Assembly (NCBI RefSeq): GCF_000316195.1
Contig: NZ_JH994111.1
Location: 1,505,403-1,569,402, forward strand
From: Brachyspira hampsonii 30446
GTDB lineage: Bacteria; Spirochaetota; Brachyspiria; Brachyspirales; Brachyspiraceae
Length of the DNA stretch: 64,000 nt
Direction of reading: 5' to 3'
The notes beneath the pieces were generated by a model. It was not told the DNA's origin, did not search any database, and worked only from the letters and a program-made list of their open reading frames with translations. The position numbers were made by a program, and so were the translations under genes. Of this stretch, positions 17,490 through 25,149 are shown piece after piece. Within the stretch, counting starts at the first letter, position 1. Every line of letters starts with the position of its first letter.

Positions 17490-18854
17490 TTATGAAGCAA
17501 ATGACAGTTCTCTAATCAAAGCACTAGGTGCATATATAGATGAATGATGATAATCCGTATCATTGGCAAGCATCTCTACATTGCTCAAAAGCTCTAATAT
17601 ATTGCCTGAAACAATGAAAGGACTTGCTGTATAAGATAATTTACCATTTTCTATTTTTATGCCTTCTGCCTGCAAAGAAAAATCTCCGCTTATAGCATTA
17701 ACTCCTGCATGAGTTCCTGTTAAAGAATTAACTAATACTCCATTTTGTATTTGGGCAATAAGATCTTCCTGACTATTATTGCTATTCTCCAAAATAAAAT
17801 TATGACATGATATTCCTATTGAAGTTTTAAATCCTCTTGAAGCATGCGAAGTTGTTTTTACTCCGTCTTTCTTAGCGGTATAATTATTGTATAAATAACT
17901 ATTTAAAACCCCGTTAGTTATGATATTTAAATCCTTAGTTTTAGAGCCTTCCCCATCAAAATTTGTATTTGCCAAACCTCTCTCATACAAAGGAATATCT
18001 TTAATATTTATAATATCGCTTGCTATTTTTTTATCCAATTTACCTTCAAGTAAAGAAAGTTTCTTCTGTATTGCTTCAGATGAAAATAATCCTAAATAAG
18101 AACCTATAATTGTTATCATAGCTTTACTTGTAAATACAGTTTTATATTTTCCGCTTTCTATAGTTCTTGCACTAAGTTTATTTACTACATTATCAACTAT
18201 ATTTTTTGCGAAAGTATCAGCATCAAATAAAGCATCTTTTGAATAATAAACATCAAAAAAAGTTTTAGTAGCATTAGAATCTTTTGCTATTACTTCGCCG
18301 TAGTATGCTATACTATTTTTTTTCTCTGCTTTGCATATACCATTGCTATTTATTATACACTTTATAAAATCATATCTCTCTAAACCAGCAGAAGGTACAT
18401 TAACTATTCTTTTATCAAGCGAATATAATTTATCCTCTATAGACAAAGATATTTTTTTTAATTCATCATTGGACAAATTAACAATATCATTATTCATCAT
18501 ATCATAGTATTTCTCTTCATCTTTTTCTATTAAAACATTATATTCAGGCTCTGATGCCGCATAAGAAAGAGATGTTTTAGCATTATTAACTAGATTTTCT
18601 ATATTGCTGCTGTTTATATCTGAATCAATCTTCTCAGTAAAACTTATTCCAACCTTTCCATTTTTTATAAGCCTTAAACCTATACCTCCTGTTTCAGCAA
18701 AAGTATATTTATCTAAATCCCTTTCTCTAACCCCGAAACTTTCTTCTCCGTTTTGAGATATATACACTTCTATTTCATCTATATCTTTAGCTTTAGATTT
18801 GATGCTATTATAAATTTCTTTGCCTCTGTTTACAAAACTGTTTAAATCCGCCAT
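17490..18854 (-). CDS. pmbA: TldE/PmbA-family metalloprotease subunit
   Basis: Non-catalytic-type partner of TldD in the TldD/TldE protease, which removes leader peptides or degrades unfolded peptides in the cytosol. I start it at 18854 (MADLNSFVNRGKEIY, 454 residues), preceded by GGAGG inside the end of tldD; a longer reading to 18941 would read through tldD. Visible features are the N-terminal VYISQNGEESFGVRERDLDK segment, the central GLERYDF region and the C-terminal GTHAGVNAISGDFSLQAEG segment typical of PmbA. The HEXXXH motif found in TldD is absent, as expected. It begins 2 bases after the tldD stop. Confidence 0.9.
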   Translation of the reverse strand: MADLNSFVNRGKEIYNSIKSKAKDIDEIEVYISQNGEESFGVRERDLDKYTFAETGGIGLRLIKNGKVGISFTEKIDSDINSSNIENLVNNAKTSLSYAASEPEYNVLIEKDEEKYYDMMNNDIVNLSNDELKKISLSIEDKLYSLDKRIVNVPSAGLERYDFIKCIINSNGICKAEKKNSIAYYGEVIAKDSNATKTFFDVYYSKDALFDADTFAKNIVDNVVNKLSARTIESGKYKTVFTSKAMITIIGSYLGLFSSEAIQKKLSLLEGKLDKKIASDIINIKDIPLYERGLANTNFDGEGSKTKDLNIITNGVLNSYLYNNYTAKKDGVKTTSHASRGFKTSIGISCHNFILENSNNSQEDLIAQIQNGVLVNSLTGTHAGVNAISGDFSLQAEGIKIENGKLSYTASPFIVSGNILELLSNVEMLANDTDYHHSSIYAPSALIRELSFAS

Positions 18855-18856
18855 TA

Positions 18857-20245
18857 TTATCTGCCTCCAACTGTTAATTCTTTTACTCTTATAGCAGGCT
18901 GTCCAACTGTAGTAGGCACGCTTCCAGAAATACTTCCGCAAATGCCGTCAGCCAATTCTAAATTTGAAGATACTGCCTCAATATTCATAAGTGTTTCATC
19001 ACCGCGTCCTATTAATGTAGCACCTCTTACAGGTTCTGTAATTTTACCATTTTCTATTAAATAACCTTCGGAAACAGCAAAATTATAATCTGTAGTAGCT
19101 GGATCTACAGAACCGCCTCCCATTTTCTTAGCATATAAACCATACTCTATACCAGAAATTAATTCTTCAAAACTAGAGTTTCCTTTATCTATAAATGTAT
19201 TTCTCATTCTTGAAGTTGGAGGATATTTATAATTCTCTCTTCTGGCACTTCCTGTAACTTTTTGATTCATCTTAATAGAGCCTAGTTCATCAACTAAATA
19301 ACTTTTTAAAATTCCATTTTCTATTAACACAGTTCTCTGTGCTTCATTTCCCTCATCATCAATATTATAACTTCCCCAAGCATTTTTTATAGTACCGTCA
19401 TCAATAGCAGTAACAACATCTGAAGCTATTTTTTCTCCAAGCCTATTACAAAATACGCTTGCATTATCAGCAACAGCTGTAGCCTCTAATGCATGTCCGC
19501 AAGCCTCATGGAATATTACACCTCCGAATGCATTGTCTATTACAACAGGATATTTGCCTGATTTTGGATATTTTGAATTAAGCATTTTTATAGCAGAATT
19601 TGATATTTCTACTGCCATATCTTCTAAATTAATATCCTTTATAACTTGAAATCCGTCTAATGCACCTTTTGTTCTGCGGGCTGTCTGAGTGTTTGCTCCG
19701 TCAGAAGCCATAGACATCATAGTGAGCCTTACATAAGTTTGAGAATCCTCTTTAAATATCCCATTACTTGCACATACTAAAATATTTCTCTGCTTCTCCA
19801 TATATGTTAAATTAACCTGTTTTATTTTATCTGATACTTCTCTTGCCTTTTTATCCAAATATGAAAGCGTTTCTATTTTCTCATCAAAATTAATATCAAA
19901 AGGATTTATATGCAATGGGTGATTATCTTTTTCTTTTGACTGAATAAAGTCTTTAACTATATACTTCTTATCATTTACAATAGAAGAAGCAGATTTTGCC
20001 AAATTAATTAAACTGTCATTACTTGTATCATTGGAATACAAATATATTGTTTTTTTATTGACTATAACTCTTAAACCTACTCCGTAATTATTTCCTAAAC
20101 TCATATCATCAACTTTAGAATCTAAATACGATAATGCATTAACTTTAGTATCTTCAAAAAATAAATCGGCATACTCCCCACCATTTTTTAAAGCCTCTTG
20201 TAAAACTGTATGCAAAAAATTTTCATCAAAATTAAAATACTTCAT
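18857..20245 (-). CDS. tldD: TldD-family metalloprotease
   Basis: A 462-residue zinc-protease subunit. The HEXXXH motif is present in GGVIFHEACGHALEA, the catalytic site of TldD in the TldD/E complex. Other family segments are the early NYGVGLRVIVNKKTIYLYS and the late GGGSVDPATTDYNFAVSEGY. In E. coli the complex matures microcin B17 and degrades CcdA; no toxin-antitoxin or peptide-precursor gene is apparent nearby, so the local substrate is unknown. Its ATG touches the stop codon of the upstream flavin-protein gene, so the three genes are one operon. Confidence 0.92.
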   Translation of the reverse strand: MKYFNFDENFLHTVLQEALKNGGEYADLFFEDTKVNALSYLDSKVDDMSLGNNYGVGLRVIVNKKTIYLYSNDTSNDSLINLAKSASSIVNDKKYIVKDFIQSKEKDNHPLHINPFDINFDEKIETLSYLDKKAREVSDKIKQVNLTYMEKQRNILVCASNGIFKEDSQTYVRLTMMSMASDGANTQTARRTKGALDGFQVIKDINLEDMAVEISNSAIKMLNSKYPKSGKYPVVIDNAFGGVIFHEACGHALEATAVADNASVFCNRLGEKIASDVVTAIDDGTIKNAWGSYNIDDEGNEAQRTVLIENGILKSYLVDELGSIKMNQKVTGSARRENYKYPPTSRMRNTFIDKGNSSFEELISGIEYGLYAKKMGGGSVDPATTDYNFAVSEGYLIENGKITEPVRGATLIGRGDETLMNIEAVSSNLELADGICGSISGSVPTTVGQPAIRVKELTVGGR

Positions 20246-20740
20246 TTATTCCTCCTCATTATTAACCAATTCTATGGCTTCTTTGCCCGTCATAAACTCT
20301 ATATTAAGTTTTATTATACAAAGGGCATTATATTCTCTATTTATAATATTATCTCTATTTGATTTTATATCATTAGGATAATATTTCAAAGCAAGTTTTT
20401 CAATAGCATCTCTCTTCTCTTTTTCATCTTCTGATATAAAAGCTCTCCCAAAAACAATAACACTTCTATAATATGTGGTATATTCTTTAGGTTTAACATC
20501 ATCTTTTTCTATGACGCAAAAAGAAACTTTATTATTATTTTTTATAGAATCTAATTTATGTCCTATTTTAGATGCATGAAAAAATATTTTATTATCATAA
20601 TAAACATAACTTAAAGGTACAGCATAGGGATAATCATCATCTCCAATTACCGCTAATACACCGCTGCTGCATTTATCTAATACTTCAATATTTTGATTAT
20701 ATGATAACTGCTGTTTTTTTCTTATCATTTCTCTAAACAT
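20246..20740 (-). CDS. Pyridoxamine 5'-phosphate oxidase-like FMN-binding split-barrel protein
   Basis: 164 residues with the split-barrel pattern of the NimA/HugZ-like branch of this superfamily: the opening MFREMIRKKQQL, the strand pair GVLAVIGDDDYPYAVPLSYV, the FMN-phosphate region IFFHASKIGHKLDSI, and then VSFCVIEKDD and YYRSVIVFGRAF. Such proteins bind flavin or heme and act in reductive or detoxifying reactions; the exact activity cannot be read. No signal peptide is seen. It is first in the operon with tldD and pmbA. Association with the TldD/E protease is notable but its meaning is unknown. Confidence 0.8.
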   Translation of the reverse strand: MFREMIRKKQQLSYNQNIEVLDKCSSGVLAVIGDDDYPYAVPLSYVYYDNKIFFHASKIGHKLDSIKNNNKVSFCVIEKDDVKPKEYTTYYRSVIVFGRAFISEDEKEKRDAIEKLALKYYPNDIKSNRDNIINREYNALCIIKLNIEFMTGKEAIELVNNEEE

Positions 20741-20776
20741 CTATACATTATATATTTTAATATAAAAATAATCAAA

Positions 20777-20805
20777 TTGACAAACATACTATTATCATAT
20801 AATAT
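20777..20805 (+). promoter_or_regulatory. Promoter of yjbQ
   Basis: TTGACA at 20777-20782 with TATAAT at 20798-20803 (15-base spacer) or TAATAT at 20800-20805 (17). It lies 23 bases before the ATG and just downstream of the divergent flavin-protein gene start. Confidence 0.6.
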
Positions 20806-20827
20806 AAAAAATAAAAAGGATATTATA

Positions 20828-21223
20828 ATGCATACTATTAATGTAAAAACTAAATCAAGATTCGATATAATTGATATCACAAGAGAAGTTCAAAAATGTA
20901 TAGATGATGAAAATATAGAAAACGGAATCGCTGTTATATTTGTACCGCATACAACTGCTGCTGTCGGAATAAATGAAAATGCTGATCCTGATGTTGTTTT
21001 TGACATGAAAAATGCCTTTAATAAATTAGTACCTCAGCATGATAATTATCAGCATGGAGAAGGAAACTCTCAAGCACATGTATTATCATCTTTAGTAGCT
21101 CCAAGTATCACTATGATAATAGAAAATAAAAAAATAGTATTAGGTACTTGGCAGGATATATACTTTTTTGAATTTGACGGAGCAAGAAACAGAAAAGTTT
21201 ATGTGCAGATTATATCAAAATAA
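20828..21223 (+). CDS. yjbQ: YjbQ/UPF0047 family protein (secondary thiamine-phosphate synthase type)
   Basis: A 131-residue protein starting at MHTINVKTKSRFDIIDIT, with AAAAGGA seven bases upstream. A TTG further up in the same frame is part of the -35 box and is rejected. Family hallmarks are GIAVIFVPHTTAAVGINENAD, the HGEGNSQAHVLSSL region with conserved His/Asn residues, and GTWQDIYFFEFDGARNRKV. YjbQ proteins form compact trimers and can substitute weakly for thiamine-phosphate synthase; their main role is not settled. Monocistronic as far as can be seen. Confidence 0.88.
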   Translation: MHTINVKTKSRFDIIDITREVQKCIDDENIENGIAVIFVPHTTAAVGINENADPDVVFDMKNAFNKLVPQHDNYQHGEGNSQAHVLSSLVAPSITMIIENKKIVLGTWQDIYFFEFDGARNRKVYVQIISK

Positions 21224-21503
21224 AAAATACATAATACTATAATTTTATTTGTCTCTAGTATTTTGGGCTTTACTAGTAAAGAATTTTCTTTTTATAAATT
21301 TAGTAATTGAACCAATTAACTCTATTATTATTCACATATTTACTCCATAAGTTTAAATATTTGTTTTATAGTATATAAATATAAAAGAAATTGTCAATAT
21401 ACCATATATATGTATTATTAAATAATTGATTTTAAAAATATTTTATATAAAAAAAATAAAAATGATGTATAATATACAGATAAATTATTATAAGGATAAT
21501 ATT

Positions 21504-22508
21504 ATGTTCAAGTCAAAAAAAGAAGATTTTGGAAAAAATTCTTATATCTACACATTAGAAAATAATAATGGTTTAAAAGTAAAATTGGCAGAAGTAGGAG
21601 CAACTATAACAGGAATATTCTTTAAAGATAAAGATGGAAAAGAAGTAGAAGTGGCATTTGGTTCGGACGATATAGAGTTTTATACTGATAAAGCTAAAAA
21701 TGGACATATGGGGGCTACTGTAGGAAGAGTTGCCGGAAGAACTATCGGAGCTAAATTTACAATAGATGATAAAGAATATAATATAACTCCAAATAAATCC
21801 CCAGATCATACACATGGAGGAATTAACGGACTTTCATATATAATCTACAAATCCATGCAGAAAAAAGAAAATGAAGTATTATTTTCTTATGTATCTAAAG
21901 ACGGCGAAGAGGGATATCCGGGAAATCTTAATTTAATAGTAAAATACAGCATTACAGATGAAAATGAAATAATAATAGACTACATTGCAACTACTGATAA
22001 AGCAACTCCTTTAAATATAATGAATCATTCATATTTTAATTTAAATGGAGGAGGAAATATTAAAGATCATGAAATATTTATAGATGCAAAATATTATCTT
22101 GCTGATGATAACGGAATAACTTCAGGAGAGATATTAAAAACGAAAAATACTCCTTATGATTTTACTTCATTAAAAAAAGTTGATGAAATAATAAAAGCAA
22201 AAGATGGATGTGATAATTGTTTTATTTTTGATGATAATAATATAAATAAACAAAGAGTAAAAATATTGTCAAGAAAAACAAATATAGCTTTAGAAGTATT
22301 TACTACTAAGCCTTCTGTATTATTCTATACAGCTAATTATTTGAATAACCTAAAAGTGAGAAATCAAATATTAAATAAACATGAAGCATTCTGTTTAGAA
22401 ACTCAATACTTATCATGTTCTTTAAACTTTAATCATTTTCCAAGTATTATACTTTATCCTGACAGAGAATATAATCATAGAACAATATATAAATTTAGTT
22501 TAATATAA
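21504..22508 (+). CDS. galM: Aldose 1-epimerase (galactose mutarotase)
   Basis: A 334-residue mutarotase that interconverts alpha and beta anomers of aldoses. The start at 21504 is chosen because AAGGAT precedes it; the frame is open 26 codons further up without a ribosome site. Conserved segments are TVGRVAGRTIGAKF, THGGINGLS, the catalytic-His segment MNHSYFNLNGGG and the catalytic-Glu segment EAFCLETQYL. A probable promoter is TTGTCA (21391-21396) with TATTAT (21413-21418). It stands alone and ends in a strong terminator. Upstream, 21224-21503 holds no other gene that I can see. Confidence 0.92.
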   Translation: MFKSKKEDFGKNSYIYTLENNNGLKVKLAEVGATITGIFFKDKDGKEVEVAFGSDDIEFYTDKAKNGHMGATVGRVAGRTIGAKFTIDDKEYNITPNKSPDHTHGGINGLSYIIYKSMQKKENEVLFSYVSKDGEEGYPGNLNLIVKYSITDENEIIIDYIATTDKATPLNIMNHSYFNLNGGGNIKDHEIFIDAKYYLADDNGITSGEILKTKNTPYDFTSLKKVDEIIKAKDGCDNCFIFDDNNINKQRVKILSRKTNIALEVFTTKPSVLFYTANYLNNLKVRNQILNKHEAFCLETQYLSCSLNFNHFPSIILYPDREYNHRTIYKFSLI

Positions 22509-22512
22509 TAAA

Positions 22513-22547
22513 AAATGAGGGCAATATTAAAAAATAAGCCCTCATTT
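22513..22547. terminator. Bidirectional rho-independent terminator
   Basis: AAATGAGGGC ... GCCCTCATTT (10-base perfect arms, 15-base loop) with flanking A and T runs, between the convergent galM and small outer-membrane-type genes. Confidence 0.85.
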
Positions 22548-22562
22548 ATTGTTTATAAAAAA

Positions 22563-23240
22563 TTATCTATTTAAGAAATAAAGTCCTAATTGAAAACCTA
22601 TATCAAATGAAGCTAAAGAATCCTGATTAATTGTAAAGTCTTTGAATATACCATTTTTATCTATATCAATCGGAAAATCATAATTAACATATACTCCAAA
22701 TGACATCATAAATTTTCTGCTGAATCTTACAAGAAAATCTGCAGAAGCCATTATATAAGGTATATATGAAGCTGTAAAAGCATCCTGTATATCTCCAAAA
22801 TCTAATGAATATCTATCTCTGCTGAATTCGTATCCCTCTTTAGAATATTGTAAATGTAATGGTATTTTAATTCCGCCGCCTACACCTATAGAAAAGAATC
22901 CTATATTAAATCTAGGAAATAATCCTATAGATAAACTGCTGAAATTATAATTCTCTAATACTCTTTTTCCATTTACAGTATATTTAATTTCATATCTGTC
23001 CTTATTGTATGCTATATCAAAGAGTAAAGCTGCTGATAATAAATCATCATATCCCCAAAATATTCCAGGCTGAAAAGAAAAAGAATTATCAAAATCCCTA
23101 AAATTTGATGTAAATACTTTGCTTCTATCGGTAGTGGCACTGCTTCCTCCAATACGGCCTATAAACCCGGCTACAAAATCAGCAGGATAAAGAGCATTAA
23201 AAGATAATAATAAAACTAATAATACAAAAATTCTTTTCAT
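22563..23240 (-). CDS. Small secreted beta-barrel-type protein (paralogue 1)
   Basis: 225 residues with a signal peptide (MKRIFVLLVLLLSFNALYPA) and then a beta-rich mature part with alternating aromatic residues that ends in an aromatic/basic tail (FDIGFQLGLYFLNR). This pattern suggests an outer-membrane or periplasmic-facing beta-barrel of about 8 strands. It resembles the gene 8 bases upstream throughout (for example FRDFDNSFSF versus FRDFDTGFSF, and DSLASFDIGFQ versus DSISAFDIGIQ) and more weakly the protein at 51649-52371. No family name is recognised. The mature protein contains no obvious enzyme motif. Confidence 0.75.
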   Translation of the reverse strand: MKRIFVLLVLLLSFNALYPADFVAGFIGRIGGSSATTDRSKVFTSNFRDFDNSFSFQPGIFWGYDDLLSAALLFDIAYNKDRYEIKYTVNGKRVLENYNFSSLSIGLFPRFNIGFFSIGVGGGIKIPLHLQYSKEGYEFSRDRYSLDFGDIQDAFTASYIPYIMASADFLVRFSRKFMMSFGVYVNYDFPIDIDKNGIFKDFTINQDSLASFDIGFQLGLYFLNR

Positions 23241-23248
23241 AATAACTC

Positions 23249-23932
23249 CTAATAATATCTGTCAAAATTAATATTAAGATAATATCCAAATTGAATTCCT
23301 ATATCAAAAGCACTTATAGAATCTTTATTAACAAATACATCACTCATATAATTATTATGCTGGAAGTATAGCGGAAAATCATAATTGGCATATACTCCAA
23401 TAAGTAAATAATTAAATATACTAAAATCAATAGAAAATCTTAGATATGGTATAACGGCACTTTCAAATATATCATTTAAATCTCCAAAAGAAAATCTATA
23501 CCTTCCTCCAATATTATATCCGTTCACTCTATATGTAGCAGCTCCCGGAATTTTAGCACCTCCGCCTGCTCCTATTGATAAAAATGCAAAATTGAATCTT
23601 GCATATCCTCCTACTAAAAAGCTATCAAACTGATAATTTTCTGTTACCCTCTTTCCATCTATAGTATATCTGAAATCATAAGAATCATGATAATATCCTA
23701 AATCAAGAAGTACAGAAAAAGACATAGAATCACCTATAGGCTGATTAATACCTATTGAAAATGAAAAACCTGTATCAAAATCTCTGAAACCAGATGGAAA
23801 TATCTTTGATGCATTTGTATTAGCTCCGCTTAAACCAAACTGACTTATAAATCCAACTGATAAATTCACGGCTTTTAAGTTAAAAGATATAACAAGAATT
23901 AAAATAATTGTTAAAAATACTCTATTTTTCAA
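23249..23932 (-). CDS. Small secreted beta-barrel-type protein (paralogue 2)
   Basis: Paralogue of the preceding gene and first in the pair. I start it at a TTG at 23930-23932, because GGAG lies five bases before it and the protein then begins with a proper signal peptide (KNRVFLTIILILVISFNLKA). An ATG nine codons upstream lacks a ribosome site. The mature part is about 205 residues, beta-rich, and ends DIGIQFGYYLNINFDRYY. Conserved with paralogue 1 are KIFPSGFRDFD, YTIDGKRVTENYQF, GAGGGAKIPG and DIGIQ. Function unknown; an outer-membrane location is inferred from composition. Confidence 0.72.
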   Translation of the reverse strand: MKNRVFLTIILILVISFNLKAVNLSVGFISQFGLSGANTNASKIFPSGFRDFDTGFSFSIGINQPIGDSMSFSVLLDLGYYHDSYDFRYTIDGKRVTENYQFDSFLVGGYARFNFAFLSIGAGGGAKIPGAATYRVNGYNIGGRYRFSFGDLNDIFESAVIPYLRFSIDFSIFNYLLIGVYANYDFPLYFQHNNYMSDVFVNKDSISAFDIGIQFGYYLNINFDRYY

Positions 23933-23979
23933 TTTATCTCCTATTGTACTATAATACACATATATAGTATAGCAAAATA

Positions 23980-25149
23980 TTATATAAAGTCAATAAACAT
24001 AAACATAATAAAAAAGATTATATATATATAATTGTATAAAAATATGAATTTTATGTACTTTTTCATAATTGAAAAAAATATATTATATAAACAATTTATA
24101 ATAAATACTATATTTAAGATAATAAAATAATTATATAAAATTTTACCTAAAGAAATATATAATAAAAATAATAAAAATATAATTCCAAATACATTTGAAA
24201 CTATATATATATAATATTCTAGTTTGTTATGTTCTCTGTCTATTCTGAACAAAAAAATATTAAATATAAAAAATATCATAAATAAAAAATATAATAATAA
24301 CAACAATTTAAAATAATTATTATTAATTAAATCGTATTTAAAAGTTAATACTATTATTACAACGGATAATAAAGACATAAAAGGTGTAATAACTCTTGAA
24401 ACACTTATAGATAATTTAGTATTAGTCATCTTATTATACAGAATATACGAAAAATAAATTACACAAGAATTTAATACTGCAAAAATAGATAAAATCATTT
24501 TTAAATTTTTCATATCATTTCTTATTAAAAATCTAAAAATTCTTTTAGCATCTATTCTATCATTAAAATATAATACTGCCGCTATAGAAAATATCATTAA
24601 TAAAATTATAAATAGTATTAATAAACTCCATATTATAATCTCAGTAATCATAGTATAAAAATCATATAAAGCATAAAACTTTTTTATATCGTATCTGATA
24701 AATGACAAACCAGAAATAAAAAGCATAATTAAATTTGCTGATATAATATTTATTATTAGATTAATAAATGAGTATAAATTTTTAAAAGGAGTAATTAATA
24801 TTTCATAAGGAAGTCTATATAAATAAAAAGCAGTTAAAAAAATAAGAATAAAAGATATTAATATAGCTCTAACACTAATAGGATTAAGCACAAAAAGAAA
24901 TAAAAATATAAAAAATGATAGAGGAATTAAAAAAGAAAATAATATTCTTATATTGTAAATAAAACTTTCTGCTGCAATAGTTTCTAATGTTTCTAAATTG
25001 GTATTAGAATTTAGTTGAGGAATATTAATATTTAATATATAAGTAACATATATTGCCGAAATAAGCAGTATAAAAACAACACCTATAACGATATTAAAAT
25101 TCCTAATTATATTTTTATAAGCAGCAGTATTTATATTATCATTATTCAC
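23980..25149 (-). CDS. Multi-spanning membrane protein of unknown function
   Basis: 389 residues, overwhelmingly hydrophobic (Ile, Leu, Phe, Tyr, Asn), with about ten predicted membrane segments and short polar loops. No motif is recognised. It begins with GTG, and the stop of the upstream lipoprotein gene overlaps the first base (TAGTG), so translation is probably coupled. A pairing of secreted lipoprotein and membrane protein suggests that they act together at the envelope. Its base composition is extremely AT-rich, as often seen for hydrophobic genes in this genome. Confidence 0.7.
   Translation of the reverse strand: MNNDNINTAAYKNIIRNFNIVIGVVFILLISAIYVTYILNINIPQLNSNTNLETLETIAAESFIYNIRILFSFLIPLSFFIFLFLFVLNPISVRAILISFILIFLTAFYLYRLPYEILITPFKNLYSFINLIINIISANLIMLFISGLSFIRYDIKKFYALYDFYTMITEIIIWSLLILFIILLMIFSIAAVLYFNDRIDAKRIFRFLIRNDMKNLKMILSIFAVLNSCVIYFSYILYNKMTNTKLSISVSRVITPFMSLLSVVIIVLTFKYDLINNNYFKLLLLLYFLFMIFFIFNIFLFRIDREHNKLEYYIYIVSNVFGIIFLLFLLYISLGKILYNYFIILNIVFIINCLYNIFFSIMKKYIKFIFLYNYIYIIFFIMFMFIDFI

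Noticed and set aside
18855-18941. Longer N-terminus for pmbA
   Set aside because: It would overlap the tldD 3' end out of frame; GGAGG directs initiation at 18854.
17490-20740. A peptide (RiPP or microcin) precursor for TldD/E
   Set aside because: No short gene with a leader-core pattern is seen between or beside the protease genes.
20777-20827. Upstream TTG start for yjbQ
   Set aside because: The TTG is part of the TTGACA promoter box, and a good ribosome site precedes the ATG at 20828.
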